NCBI GenBank assembly: GCA_937871435.1
Contig: CALMQM010000007.1
Coordinates: 1-64,000 of the forward strand
Reading direction: 5' to 3'
From: an uncultured Bacteroidota bacterium
GTDB taxonomy: Bacteria > Bacteroidota > Bacteroidia > AKYH767-A > 2013-40CM-41-45
Length of the DNA stretch: 64,000 nt
A program made the translations under genes and the position numbers. The notes under the pieces are model-generated. The model did not search any database. It had not been told where the DNA came from and saw nothing but the letters and a program-made list of their open reading frames with translations. Positions 56,301 to 64,000 of the stretch are shown here, piece by piece (position 1 is the stretch's first letter; each line of letters opens with the position of its first letter).

Positions 56301-59300
56301 CTTCTTATACAACGCCTTCCATCAGTTCTACGACTACATATTATGCTGAAGCAGGAAATACATGCAGAAGTGCAACACGCACAGCTGTACAAGCGATTAT
56401 TACTTCTCTTCCGGCTGCTCCTGTTGCTTCTGATGTTTCACGTTGCGGAACAGGTGCAGTGACTTTAACAGCCAGTTCACCTGAGACGATTTATTGGTAT
56501 TCGGCTGCGAGCGGAGGAACATTGTTGGCTACGGCCTCTTCGTATACAACACCTTCCATCAGCACGACAACAACTTATTATGTAGAAACAGGAAATACCT
56601 GCAGAAGTGTCCGGATTGCTGTAGATGCGATTATTACTACACCTCCGGCAGCACCGACTGCATCTAATGTTTCGCGTTGTGGTCCGGGTGTTGTGACACT
56701 TACCGCAAATTCACCTGAACAAATAACCTGGTTTGCTGCTTCAAGCGGCGGTAGTGCATTATTTGTCGGCGCTTCGTTCACAACTCCATCCATCAGTGCG
56801 ACCACAACATATTATGCCGAAGCAGGAAGTGGTTGCCAGAGTCTCACAAGAACGGCTGTACAAGCTGTGATAAATCCGGTACCATCTGCACCAACTGGTA
56901 GTAATGTTTCTCGATGTGGAACCGGAACAGTAACTCTTACTGCAAGTTCACCTGAACAAGTGTATTGGTATAGCGCGGCCAGCGGAGGAACATTGCTGGC
57001 TACTGCTTCATCTTACACTACACAATCTTTGAGTGTAACAACCACCTATTATGCTGAAGCCGGAAACACTTGCAGAAGTGCTACGCGCACTGCAATACAA
57101 GCTGTTATCAATCCAATTCCTGCCGCTCCTGTAAGCGCGGATGTAAGCCGTTGCGGACCAGGAACAGTAACTCTGACCGCTTCTTCACCTGAGCAGGTTT
57201 ATTGGTATTCTGCAGCAAGCGGAGGGACATTGTTGGCTACAGCATCATCGTATACAACTCCTTCTATTAGTACTACAACAACCTATTATGCTGAAGCAGG
57301 AAATACATGCAGAAGTGCTACCAGAACAGCGGTCCAGGCAATTGTCGGAAGCATTCCATCTCCACCTGTGAGCAACAATGCCTCACGTTGTGGTACAGGA
57401 ACTGTAACATTATCTGCCACATCTCCTGAACAAATTTATTGGTATTCCTCTGCCAGTGGCGGAACATTGCTTAGCACAGGGACAACGTATACCACACCTT
57501 CCATTTCGACAACTACGACTTATTATGTTGAAGCCGGAAATAGTTGCAGAAGTAACCGTATTTCTGTAGATGCAATTGTTAATGCAATTCCTGCTCCTCC
57601 TGTTAGTGCTAGTGTATCACGATGTGGAAACGGTACAGTAACACTTACAGCTACTTCACCGGAAACCATTTACTGGTACAGTGCTCCAAGTGGTGGTACT
57701 TTGTTGAATACAGGAAATACATTTACAACACCATCTTTGACAGTAACAACAACTTATTATCTCGAAACAGGTGATATTTGCCGGAGTTCACGCGTTGCTG
57801 TCCAGGCAATCATTACAACCGCTCCAGCGGTTCCCGTTCTCACCGATGGTCAGCGGTGCGGCAGTGGAGTAGTAGTCCTGAATGCTGTTTCGTCAACCCG
57901 GGTCAATTGGTTTGATGTGGCAAGCGGAGGAACTTTACTTGATACGGGTCTCACCTTCATAACACCTGTGCTTTCTTCAACCACCACATTCTATGCTGAA
58001 GCCGGAGCAGGTTGCAACAGTGCCCGCGTTCCGGTTCAAGCGATCGTGAATGCTTTACCAGCTGCTCCTTCTGCAAGCGATGTATCGAGATGTGGTGAAG
58101 GAACAGTTGATCTTAGTGCAACTTCTCCTGACTCTATTTTCTGGTATGATGCAGCAAGCGGTGGTAATTTAGTGGCAAGTGGTAGTTCATTTACAACACC
58201 ATTTATTACCAACACTACCACTTATTATGTTGAAGCAGGTGACGGATGTCGCAGTATTCGGACAAGTGTTCAGGCTGTCATTGTTCCACTACCTCCTTCT
58301 CCAGTTGCATTTGATGTGTCAAGATGTGGTCCTGGAATTCTTGTTCTCACTGCAAATTCTTCGAATCCAATTTACTGGTTTGATCAACTAACCGGTGGAA
58401 ATCAGATTGGAACAGGAAATAATTACACAACACCTGTCTTGCTGAGCAATACAACTTACTATGTAGAAGCCGGAGATGTTTGCAGAAGTGTCCGTGTTCC
58501 TGTACAAGCCCTGATTGATACGACTCCGGCAGCTCCTGTAGTAACTGATGGTGCGCGTTGTGGTTCAGGATCCGTTATCTTGAGCGCAAGTGCGGCTATT
58601 CAGGTGAATTGGTATGATGCATTGACAGGTGGAACATTGTTGGGTACCGGATTTACCTTCAATACACCTGCCATCGCTGCAACAACTACATTCTACGCGG
58701 ATGCAGGTCTGGGATGTAATAGTATACGTGTACCTGTTCTTGCAGTAGTCAATCCGATTCCTGTTTCTCCTGTAACTACTGATGATTCTCAATGTGGTCC
58801 GGGTGTACTTACTCTCACAGCGACAGCCCTTGATTCAATATTCTGGTTTGACGCCATTACCGGTGGTACAGTGCTGGATACCGGTGCGACATTCACCACT
58901 CCGTTTATTTCTGTATCCACTACTTACTATGCAGAAACCGGTTCATTGTGCAGAAGTGTCCGGACTCCGGCTCAGGCTATTATTAATGCGATCTCTGCTG
59001 ATCCTGTGATTACAAGCGGACATTCGTGTGGTTCTGGAAGTGTGACTCTGGAAGCTATTTCAAGCGATCCTGTAACATGGTACGATCAGGCAAGCGGAGG
59101 GACAGTGCTTGGTACAGGTTCGATATTCGTAACACCTGTACTTTCTGCCACAACCAATTACTATGCAGTTGCAGGAACCAATTGTCCAAGTAATCCGGTG
59201 CAGGCTGAAGCAGCAGTTTATCCGGTACCTGTTATAAACCTTGGAGCGGATACAGTCACAATTCAATCGGGACAGTTTGCTACTCTCGATGCCGGAGCAG

Positions 59301-59710
59301 GATTCAGTTCTTATTTGTGGTCAACTACGGAAACCACTCAGCAGATTTCTGTCAATGTCGAAGATATGTACACTGTAGTGGTTACTGATACGAACTTGTG
59401 TTCGGCTTCAGATTCTGCATTTGTTCGTGTTGTAACCGGCATCGTATCAACAGGAGATTTCCATTATGTTGCTTTATATCCCAATCCGGTATCTTCAGAA
59501 TTAACTTTGGAATGGAAGCTTGATGATCATAAGGCAACCTCAGTTCAAATTTTCTCAGTTGATGGACGATGCTTGTATTCTAAAGAGATTAAAGGAATGC
59601 AAAATGCCGGTCTGGTGAGAATTCCAGTCTCTGATTTCGCAGCGGGAGCATATTTCGTGAGATTATCACATAATAATTCTGCTGTGACTATTCCATTCAT
59701 GAAACAATAA
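50324..59710 (+). CDS. Giant CotH-kinase T9SS protein with 23 tandem Ig-like domains (3128 aa)
   Basis: Signal peptide ends near residue 25. In order: lamin-tail domain (about 25-110; INEICPSN, WVELYN), a galactose-binding-like beta domain (about 125-290), a chitobiase-C-like domain (about 375-445; IRYTTNGDDP), a CotH kinase domain (about 450-810; NGAFWGVY, NNGDW, YDTDFGFA), a bacterial-repeat-like domain, a second lamin-tail domain (about 935-1080), and an Ig-like domain. Then come 23 CHU-type Ig-like repeats (1180-2970), one PKD-like domain and a T9SS tail (YPNPVSSE). CotH kinases phosphorylate proteins; here it would act outside the cell, perhaps on other surface proteins. The repeats would hold the head far from the cell. 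Confidence 0.9.
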   Translation: MNKLFLKGLYLLFFCLIYASNSTAQIVINEICPSNITGILNSNGKNDDWVELYNSGGASVNLSGYGLTDDTLKPFRFTFPSQTIAAGGRILVFASDSNSSVIVNHWEMGVNALSTWRYASGSASIDTNWRNLSFNENVWSSGAGGIGFGDSDDGTTVAVGTSVMMRKTFSIPDTSQILKAVLMMDYDDGYVAYLNGVEITRANLGVAGTRPNWNDLALSSHEANNYQSLPIDSFFIDPSFLRANLRNGNNVLAVETHNVTSSSTDLSSIPYLFFGMKSSGTTFSTIPSWFHPPASDYYNANFKLSRTGETVYLYNPSSVKIDFKTYPSMGSDNSYGRKPDGSASWCLFGTPTPNASNNSSTCYNGYATIPVFSISGGFYSSTRTLTMSNSTPGGSIRYTTNGDDPVATDPLYSGAITISSTKTIRAKVFASGYLPSPVVTNTYFINESVSLPVFSITTDSLNLWDYNTGIYVMGPGASSTSPYFGANFWQDWEKPATVEFYDKSKTRILRFDADINIYGNYSRAKPQKSFEIKLSDKYGTGNVNYPFFTDKPFIDKMDDIVLRNSGTDWNVLHFRDALMERIMKNTWSGYLGAEPAVMFLNGAFWGVYTIHENHDDNWMDYNFGLSKKQFDYLKEDGSSITVKEGSDASFWTMYNYATTQTPTTQAYYDYMNSVLDLQNYADYFIAETYYNNGDWIGDWTNNIKMWRPNATGSKWRYLLYDTDFGFALQGSVNDNRLAIARNPAAFSHSSEMFDAMLNNPTFKRYFINRYADLINTNYLPSNVSNVLHQFQDSMSADMPAHFAKWGSNMSTWQTNVNNVMSFVNARPTIMRDNIRAGFGLTSKVTLTLNVSPAGAGRIEISTITPTTYPWSGVYFNGNPVTITAIPNPGYTFDHFRSNATITSNNTNQSVTYNFASNDAITAYFTGSAAVPKITISELNYNADSALNSGDWIELKNFGSQAVNLSGWVLSDGADNHMFHFPTGTVIPAGGYLVVMEDSVKFRTQFPTVTNAIGVLGFNYSNGGDQVRLFDYTGNLYLSFYYSDLAPWPTTPDGGGYTCELLNVNGDLSDGNNWFAGCIGGSPGRAYSSLLSVPVTVSGNTTFCNGGNVLLSATNDPNYTYQWKRNNTSIVGATSANYTAIQGGTYTVVVSSLGCSVVSDPTIVNVVSQSPDPVTAANWRCGAGTLQLTGTSTDTIFWYDAPNGNLVGFGDTLNTPALSSTTTYYAKTSRTCPSNPVATVAQILAQTAAPVTSDVTRCGPGIATLTASDTATMHWYNAPIGGGLLETGSTFVTNYISSDTVFYVEAGSVCPSPRIEAHVIINSTPDPQVSDNSRCGAGTVVLTAVSSAPVSWFNTISGGSSLGTGLNFTTPSLAATDTFYAEANSGCPSARIRAIAIINTVVSAPTASNGYTCGPGVVTLTATSTEQVYWYDAPSGGNLLYTGSIFDTPMLTVNTNYYAEAGYNCRSARTTVLASVNSIPSAPTASNVSRCGTGSVTLSAVSPELVTWYDAPTAGNLLFTGDQFVTPSLSSTTTYYAEAGTTCLSPTRTAVQAVINSIPAAPSASNVSRCGTGTVTLTATSPETIYWYSAASGGTLLATASSFTTPSISSTTTYYVETGNTCRSNRIAVQAIISGAPAAPTASDVSRCGSGTVTLTATSSSAISWYSAATGGTLLANGSSYTTPSISSTTTYYAEANNGCPSATRTAVQAIISPLPAAPSASNNSRCGTGTVTLTASSPEQVYWYSASSGGTLLATNSSYTTPSISVTTTYYAEAGNTCRSATRTAVQAIINTIPNPPSASDVSRCGSGTVTLTATSNETIYWYSAASGGTLLATSPSYTTPSLSVSTTYYVETGNTCRSNRIAVNANITSPPAAPTASNVSRCGPGTVTLTAASPEQITWFAVASGGSALFTGSSYTTPSISSTTTYYAEAGSGCQSLTRTAVQAIISPLPSAPTASDVSRCGPGTVTLTASSPEQVYWYSAASGGTLLATASSYTTPSISSTTTYYAEAGNTCRSATRTAVQAIITSLPAAPVASDVSRCGTGAVTLTASSPETIYWYSAASGGTLLATASSYTTPSISTTTTYYVETGNTCRSVRIAVDAIITTPPAAPTASNVSRCGPGVVTLTANSPEQITWFAASSGGSALFVGASFTTPSISATTTYYAEAGSGCQSLTRTAVQAVINPVPSAPTGSNVSRCGTGTVTLTASSPEQVYWYSAASGGTLLATASSYTTQSLSVTTTYYAEAGNTCRSATRTAIQAVINPIPAAPVSADVSRCGPGTVTLTASSPEQVYWYSAASGGTLLATASSYTTPSISTTTTYYAEAGNTCRSATRTAVQAIVGSIPSPPVSNNASRCGTGTVTLSATSPEQIYWYSSASGGTLLSTGTTYTTPSISTTTTYYVEAGNSCRSNRISVDAIVNAIPAPPVSASVSRCGNGTVTLTATSPETIYWYSAPSGGTLLNTGNTFTTPSLTVTTTYYLETGDICRSSRVAVQAIITTAPAVPVLTDGQRCGSGVVVLNAVSSTRVNWFDVASGGTLLDTGLTFITPVLSSTTTFYAEAGAGCNSARVPVQAIVNALPAAPSASDVSRCGEGTVDLSATSPDSIFWYDAASGGNLVASGSSFTTPFITNTTTYYVEAGDGCRSIRTSVQAVIVPLPPSPVAFDVSRCGPGILVLTANSSNPIYWFDQLTGGNQIGTGNNYTTPVLLSNTTYYVEAGDVCRSVRVPVQALIDTTPAAPVVTDGARCGSGSVILSASAAIQVNWYDALTGGTLLGTGFTFNTPAIAATTTFYADAGLGCNSIRVPVLAVVNPIPVSPVTTDDSQCGPGVLTLTATALDSIFWFDAITGGTVLDTGATFTTPFISVSTTYYAETGSLCRSVRTPAQAIINAISADPVITSGHSCGSGSVTLEAISSDPVTWYDQASGGTVLGTGSIFVTPVLSATTNYYAVAGTNCPSNPVQAEAAVYPVPVINLGADTVTIQSGQFATLDAGAGFSSYLWSTTETTQQISVNVEDMYTVVVTDTNLCSASDSAFVRVVTGIVSTGDFHYVALYPNPVSSELTLEWKLDDHKATSVQIFSVDGRCLYSKEIKGMQNAGLVRIPVSDFAAGAYFVRLSHNNSAVTIPFMKQ
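53861..59235 (+). repeat. 23 tandem Ig-like domain repeats, about 235 bp each
   Basis: Each unit starts at an RCGxG core and contains WYxAxxGG, TTTYYxEA and a second Cys. The first core Cys is at 53861 and the last at 59027, giving a mean period of 235 bp. Units 5-13 show a three-domain higher-order pattern. Confidence 0.9.
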
Positions 59711-59729
59711 CCCATACCCCTTTGAATAG

Positions 59730-59764
59730 ACTCCGGGTGGCTCTGCTATTCCGGAGTTTTTTTT
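59730..59764 (+). terminator. Intrinsic terminator after the 3128-aa gene
   Basis: ACTCCGG (59730-59736) pairs with CCGGAGT (59751-59757), followed by a run of T residues. It separates the surface protein from the complex I operon. Confidence 0.85.
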
Positions 59765-59771
59765 GCAGCAG

Positions 59772-59787
59772 GCTGATTTTTATCAGC
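59772..59787. other. Short hairpin upstream of nuoA
   Basis: GCTGAT and ATCAGC flank TTTT. No T-tract follows; a leader structure of the operon is possible. I see no clear promoter match between here and 59980. Confidence 0.25.
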
Positions 59788-59980
59788 TAATGCAGCAAGT
59801 AGGTTCCGGATCATTCGCGCAATTTGCAGATAGTGAATGTTCTGCGATTGTTAATTCCTGTTCATTTTCAGTAATATAGAATTGAGGAGAAGATTCCTTG
59901 TTTACCTGTCCTACATCCTTTGTTTTTTCCAAACATTCCCGTAGGTTTGATTGCTTAGAAAATAACCATTATTCGAGACT

Positions 59981-60331
59981 ATGGGCGCAGGATCAATGAT
60001 ATTGCTGATGATTTGCGGGATTGCATTTGCAGGAGGTGGGATTTTATTATCTAAAGTAATTGCGACAAAATCTACCAATCCGCAGAAAGGCGAAGCATAT
60101 GAGTGTGGTATCCCAACAATCGGAAAATCCTGGATTCAATTCAATGTTGGGTATTATCTTTTTGCATTGTTGTTTTTAATTTTTGATGTTGAGCTGGTCT
60201 TCCTGTATCCATGGGCCGTTGTTGTAAAAAAAGTTGGGTGGATGGCTCTGGTTGAAATCGGAGTTTTCCTTTTTATTCTGTTCCTTGGATTTTTATATGC
60301 ACATAAAAAAGGAGCGTTGAAATGGATGTGA
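59981..60331 (+). CDS. nuoA: Complex I subunit A
   Basis: A 116-aa membrane protein with three hydrophobic helices. It has the family hallmark [13 protein letters not shown] in the first loop (conserved Cys of the quinone-cavity loop) and [12 protein letters not shown] in the second helix. It forms part of the junction between the hydrophilic arm and the membrane arm near the quinone site. Length is normal. Its 3' end overlaps nuoB by 10 bp. Confidence 0.95.
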   Translation: MGAGSMILLMICGIAFAGGGILLSKVIATKSTNPQKGEAYECGIPTIGKSWIQFNVGYYLFALLFLIFDVELVFLYPWAVVVKKVGWMALVEIGVFLFILFLGFLYAHKKGALKWM

Positions 60332-60879
60332 ATCAGCAAACTCCGGCAGAACAATTTCCCGGAACGGTGCATCCGACTCCTGGCGGAGGAATACTAGTAA
60401 GCAAACTTGATGATGTGATTAATTGGGCGAGATCCAATTCTCTCTGGCCATTGGTTTTTGGTACAAGTTGTTGTGCGATAGAAATGATGTCTGCTGCGTC
60501 GGCGAAATATGACTGGTCAAGATTCGGATTTGAAGTTGCACGCGCTACTCCTCGTCAGGCCGATGTAATCATTATTGCCGGTACCATCGTGAACAAGATG
60601 GCCCCTGTATTAAAACGATTGTATGATCAAATGGCGGAACCAAGATATGTGATCGCAATGGGAGCGTGTGCCACTTCCGGCGGCCCTTTCTTCTACAATA
60701 CTTATTCGGTAGTGAAAGGCGCGGATCACGTGATTCCTGTGGATGTTTATGTAGCCGGTTGTCCGCCAAGACCGGAAGCATTGATGCATGCCCTCATCAC
60801 TTTGCAAGAAAAAATTAAAAATGGTGATGTAAGAGAAAAGATCACCATTGATGAACAAAGAGTAATCGGGAAAAAATAA
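60322..60879 (+). CDS. nuoB: Complex I subunit B (cluster N2)
   Basis: A 185-aa iron-sulfur subunit. The four ligands of cluster N2 are present: C50 and C51 ([10 protein letters not shown]), C116 (MGACATSGG) and C147 ([11 protein letters not shown]). This cluster passes electrons to quinone. The start at 60322 has a GGAG 7 bp upstream, one of the few recognisable ribosome-binding sites in the window, and overlaps nuoA, indicating translational coupling. Confidence 0.96.
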   Translation: MDVNQQTPAEQFPGTVHPTPGGGILVSKLDDVINWARSNSLWPLVFGTSCCAIEMMSAASAKYDWSRFGFEVARATPRQADVIIIAGTIVNKMAPVLKRLYDQMAEPRYVIAMGACATSGGPFFYNTYSVVKGADHVIPVDVYVAGCPPRPEALMHALITLQEKIKNGDVREKITIDEQRVIGKK

Positions 60880-60940
60880 TTGATATTCATGCGGCAATCA
60901 TAGCTGCACTCAATGATAATGGCTCGATGAGCCTTTAATT

Positions 60941-61396
60941 ATGACAAAAGAAGAATTAAAAGAATCTTTACTCAATGTTTATCCTGAAGCAGTAGTTGAG
61001 GAAGGAGGAGAATGGCTGACATTGCAAATAGAAGCAGCATCTCTTCTGAACTTCGCCCGCGATTTGCAAAACAAAGCTGAGTGGGATTTCAATTATCTTT
61101 TTTGTCAAACCTGTGTCGACTGGAAAACACATTTTACTGTTGTGTATTTCCTGCGTTCACTCACCCACAGGCATTCCCTTGTAGTGAAAGTTAAAATTGA
61201 TCGTAACAATCCCGAAATAGAAAGTGTTCAGCACCTGTGGAAAACCGCGGAATTAAATGAACGCGAAATTTTTGATTTGTTCGGAGTGAAATTTAATCAC
61301 CATCCTGACCTGAGAAGAATATTGCTGACTGATGATTGGAATGGTTATCCTTTGCGAAAAGATTACGAGGATCCTGTAAACATCATCAAATTGTAA
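60941..61396 (+). CDS. nuoC: Complex I subunit C (30-kDa)
   Basis: A 151-aa peripheral-arm subunit. It contains the conserved HSLVVKVKIDRNNPEIESV and the family signature NEREIFDLFGVKFNHHPDLRR followed by DWNGYPLRKDY. It is short because the variable N-terminus is compact. It is a separate gene from nuoD, unlike the fused nuoCD of enterobacteria and many Bacteroides. It contacts subunits B and D. Confidence 0.95.
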   Translation: MTKEELKESLLNVYPEAVVEEGGEWLTLQIEAASLLNFARDLQNKAEWDFNYLFCQTCVDWKTHFTVVYFLRSLTHRHSLVVKVKIDRNNPEIESVQHLWKTAELNEREIFDLFGVKFNHHPDLRRILLTDDWNGYPLRKDYEDPVNIIKL

Positions 61397-61433
61397 CAGA
61401 ACGGTACTTAAGGAATCGGAGAAGATTCGTATT

Positions 61434-62549
61434 ATGCTTGAAGAAATAGGAACAACAGAACAGGGTGACCTGGTGATCAATGTAGGACCGCAACATCCTG
61501 CTACACATGGCGTCTTGCATCTGGTGATTACTCTGAATGGTGAAACAATCCGTAAAGTAGATCCGCATCTCGGATACATTCATCGTTCGATAGAAAAAAT
61601 GTGTGAGAGTCTGACCTACCGTCAGTTTATCTATGTTACATCCCGGATGGATTACCTTAGTTCTCACATCAACAACCATGCGTGTGCCATGGTGGTGGAA
61701 AAAGGTTTACAGATAGAAGTTCCGGCGCGGGCTCAAGTGATTCGAGTCATCATGGATGAGCTTACACGAATTGCATCGCATCAGCTTTGGTGGGGAGCAA
61801 TGGCAATGGATGTCGGAGCAATCACACCATTTTTTCATGCCTTCCGGGAGCGCGAGATGATCAATGATATCATGGAGGAAACATGTGGCGCCCGTCTGAC
61901 CATGAATTATATGGTTCCCGGTGGAGTGATGGCTGACCTGCATCCGGATTTTCAACGTAAAGTAAAGGAGTTCATTGCTGAATTCCGTTCTAAATTCGAT
62001 GAATACGATGAACTGGTTACAGGGAATATTATTTTCCAGGAGCGGATGAAAAACGTGGGTGTGATCTCAAAAGAAGATGCGATTTCATATGGTTGCAGTG
62101 GTCCTGTTGCACGCGCTTCAGGAGTAAGTTGTGATGTCAGGAAATGGTCGCCATATGAATGTTATTCCCGGGTAAAATTCGATGAGATATTGTATTCGGC
62201 AGGTGATTCCTACGCGCGTTACCTCGTGCGTATGGATGAAATGCGCCAGTCCTTATCAATCATAGAGCAACTTATCGATTCAATTCCTGAGGGAGATTTT
62301 CAGGCTAAGACAAAAGCAGTACTGAAACTTCCCAAAGGAGAATTTTATTCCATGGTGGAAACAGCAAGGGGAGAACTTGGAGTGTATGTGGTGAGTGAAG
62401 GAGGAACAACTCCTTATAGAATTAAATTCCGTTCTCCGGGATTTTCAAATTTATCCGCGCTCAATCATATGTCAGTTGGAGGAAAAATTGGCGATCTCGT
62501 TGCTACCATGGGAACACTTGATTTGGTTATCCCGGATATTGACAGATAA
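61434..62549 (+). CDS. nuoD: Complex I subunit D (49-kDa)
   Basis: A 371-aa protein with the quinone-site motif GPQHPATHGVL near residue 20, the GYIHRSIEKMCE segment, YVTSRMDYLS and the C-terminal DLVIPDIDR. It forms the quinone-binding pocket with subunit B. The length is slightly below the usual value of about 400, from a short N-terminus. It begins 37 bp after nuoC. Confidence 0.95.
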   Translation: MLEEIGTTEQGDLVINVGPQHPATHGVLHLVITLNGETIRKVDPHLGYIHRSIEKMCESLTYRQFIYVTSRMDYLSSHINNHACAMVVEKGLQIEVPARAQVIRVIMDELTRIASHQLWWGAMAMDVGAITPFFHAFREREMINDIMEETCGARLTMNYMVPGGVMADLHPDFQRKVKEFIAEFRSKFDEYDELVTGNIIFQERMKNVGVISKEDAISYGCSGPVARASGVSCDVRKWSPYECYSRVKFDEILYSAGDSYARYLVRMDEMRQSLSIIEQLIDSIPEGDFQAKTKAVLKLPKGEFYSMVETARGELGVYVVSEGGTTPYRIKFRSPGFSNLSALNHMSVGGKIGDLVATMGTLDLVIPDIDR

Positions 62550-62574
62550 TCCGATTGAATAAACAGAATTGATT

Positions 62575-63651
62575 ATGTTTAGTTTGCAGAGTATAAGTAG
62601 TCAGATTCACGAATGGTTGTACGGACATTTGCCTCCGGCTTTCGCCTTGTTGTCGGAATTTTTTATCGTGGGAATGCTGATGATCGGACTTTTTGCCTTT
62701 CTCGGACTGGTGCTTGTATTCATGGAAAGAAAAGTGTCTGCTTACATGCAAATTCGTCTTGGTCCGAATCGTGTTGGTCCGAAAGGTATTTTCCAGACCC
62801 TTGCAGATACACTCAAACTAATTTTTAAAGAAGGACTAAGACCGAAGAATTCAGATAAGTTCCTGTTCAACTTCGCGCCATACCTTGTGATGATGGTAGC
62901 TATGTTGTTGATGGCTCCGATTCCGTTTGCCCGCAATGTTCAAATCTGGGATGTGAACATCGGTGTATTGTATATTTCAGCTATTTCTTCCATTTCAGTT
63001 ATTGGAATTTTAATGGCAGGCTGGTCAAGTAACAATAAATATTCTTTGCTTGGCGCCATGCGAAGTGGTGCTCAGATTGTGAGTTATGAACTGTCAGCCG
63101 GACTAGCCATATTGTCGATAGTGATTCTCACAGGTAGCCTGCGCATTTCAGATATTGTTGCCAGTCAACAAACAGGATGGTGGATCTTTAAAGGCCATAT
63201 TCCTGCATTGATATCTTTTGTTATCTTCATCATTGCTGTAACCGCAGAGACAAACCGTGCGCCATTCGATCTTGCGGAAGCGGAATCAGAACTGACTGCA
63301 GGTTTTCATACTGAATACAGCGGGATGCAGTTCGCTCTCTTCTTCCTTGCAGAATATGTCAACATATTTATTGTAACAGCTATCGGAGCAACATTATTTC
63401 TCGGAGGATGGATGCCATTTCATATTGGAGGTTGGGAATCATTCAATCACATCATGGATTACATTCCTTCTTCGCTCTGGTTCTTTGGAAAAACATTCTT
63501 TCTGATCTTCGTGATTATGTGGTTCAGATGGACCTTTCCAAGATTGAGAATTGATCAATTGCTGAATCTTGAATGGAAATATTTACTTCCGATTGGATTA
63601 TTCAATCTCCTGCTGATGACTATTATTGCTATTCTCGGATGGCATTTTTAA
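62575..63651 (+). CDS. nuoH: Complex I subunit H
   Basis: A 358-aa membrane subunit with about eight helices. It carries ERKVSAYMQIRLGPNRVGP and AETNRAPFDLAEAESELTAG, both near-invariant in the family and lining the quinone tunnel. Start taken at the ATG at 62575; an upstream TTG would add two residues. It follows nuoD directly: there is no nuoE, F or G in between. Confidence 0.95.
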   Translation: MFSLQSISSQIHEWLYGHLPPAFALLSEFFIVGMLMIGLFAFLGLVLVFMERKVSAYMQIRLGPNRVGPKGIFQTLADTLKLIFKEGLRPKNSDKFLFNFAPYLVMMVAMLLMAPIPFARNVQIWDVNIGVLYISAISSISVIGILMAGWSSNNKYSLLGAMRSGAQIVSYELSAGLAILSIVILTGSLRISDIVASQQTGWWIFKGHIPALISFVIFIIAVTAETNRAPFDLAEAESELTAGFHTEYSGMQFALFFLAEYVNIFIVTAIGATLFLGGWMPFHIGGWESFNHIMDYIPSSLWFFGKTFFLIFVIMWFRWTFPRLRIDQLLNLEWKYLLPIGLFNLLLMTIIAILGWHF

Positions 63652-63708
63652 ATGAAATCAGATGGTGTTGTAAATTGGAATATGAATTAAATTATTGATA
63701 GATTGACC

Positions 63709-64000
63709 ATGGGTTTTTTGAAGGAATATATCAGTACTGTGTACCGGTCGGTTTCATCCCTCCTGAAAGGAATGAAAATGACTGGATATTATTTTACACA
63801 TCACAAGGAAATCATCACCCAGCAATATCCCGATAACAGAGACACCCTGAATTTACCGGAACGTTTTCGCGGAGAAGTAATCATGTCTCATTCTGAAACA
63901 AACGAGCACCGTTGTACTGGATGTACGGCATGTGAATTGGCTTGCCCGAATGGTACCATTAAAATTATTACCAAGTTTGATGTGGGTGCCGATGGGAAAA
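63709..64000 (+). CDS. nuoI: Complex I subunit I, 5' part
   Basis: The first 97 codons of the 8Fe-8S subunit are present before the window ends. The first 4Fe-4S site is seen as C69, C72, C75 and C79 (CTGCTACELACP). The preceding PERFRGE segment is typical. It starts 57 bp after nuoH. The second cluster site lies beyond the edge. Confidence 0.92.
   Translation, partial: MGFLKEYISTVYRSVSSLLKGMKMTGYYFTHHKEIITQQYPDNRDTLNLPERFRGEVIMSHSETNEHRCTGCTACELACPNGTIKIITKFDVGADGK

Overview
The window looks like a chromosomal segment of a member of the Bacteroidota, probably a free-living, gliding- or biofilm-type lineage. Three things in the sequence support this. Nine large secreted proteins end in a type IX secretion (T9SS) C-terminal sorting domain with the YPNP/FPNP motif. 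Shine-Dalgarno sequences are mostly absent. Several genes are preceded by a Bacteroidota-type -7 box (TAnnTTTG). I see no rRNA, tRNA, CRISPR array, integrase or transposase.

Layout. 1-3.9 kb (minus strand): a truncated modular secreted lipase-like hydrolase and a lipoprotein. 4.2-11.2 kb: a four-gene cassette (DUF6361-like protein, phospholipase-D-fold nuclease, DEAD/SNF2-type helicase, small protein) with the look of an anti-phage defence system. 11.3-24.0 kb: four T9SS cargo proteins (719, 657, 2131 and 512 aa) and a 22-bp-period repeat array at 15.7 kb. 24.1-28.0 kb: two 1,173-bp direct repeats 2,659 bp apart, each with a four-helix-bundle gene set between long hairpins. They flank a 5'-truncated RHS tip (toxin-like C-terminus) and a small putative immunity gene. 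28.1-31.3 kb: two paralogues of the 512-aa protein, then a repeat-rich gap. 32.1-38.9 kb: a 2284-aa protein with an ice-binding-like domain, an S53-like peptidase, MBG domains and a GRVVTS repeat. 39.1-41.9 kb: a TPR class III adenylate cyclase and a family 2 glycosyltransferase. 42.2-46.4 kb: a peptide export locus with a 47-aa double-glycine precursor, a C39-peptidase ABC exporter (PCAT) and an HlyD adaptor. 46.4-48.0 kb (minus): prfC. 48.4-59.7 kb: a beta-propeller-like T9SS protein and a 3128-aa CotH-kinase protein with 23 tandem Ig-like domains. 60-64 kb: the start of a complex I operon, nuoA-B-C-D-H-I, with no nuoE, F or G between D and H.

How the genes work together. The T9SS cargo are surface or secreted adhesins and enzymes; their secretion machinery is not in this window. 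The GG-leader peptide, PCAT and HlyD form a self-contained cleave-and-export unit that would need an outer-membrane TolC-like partner from elsewhere. The complex I genes form one tightly packed operon. The strongest candidates for something undescribed are the peptide export locus at 42.2-46.4 kb and the hairpin-bounded twin elements carrying an RHS toxin/immunity module at 24.1-28.0 kb. All family names come from reading motifs; no database search was run.
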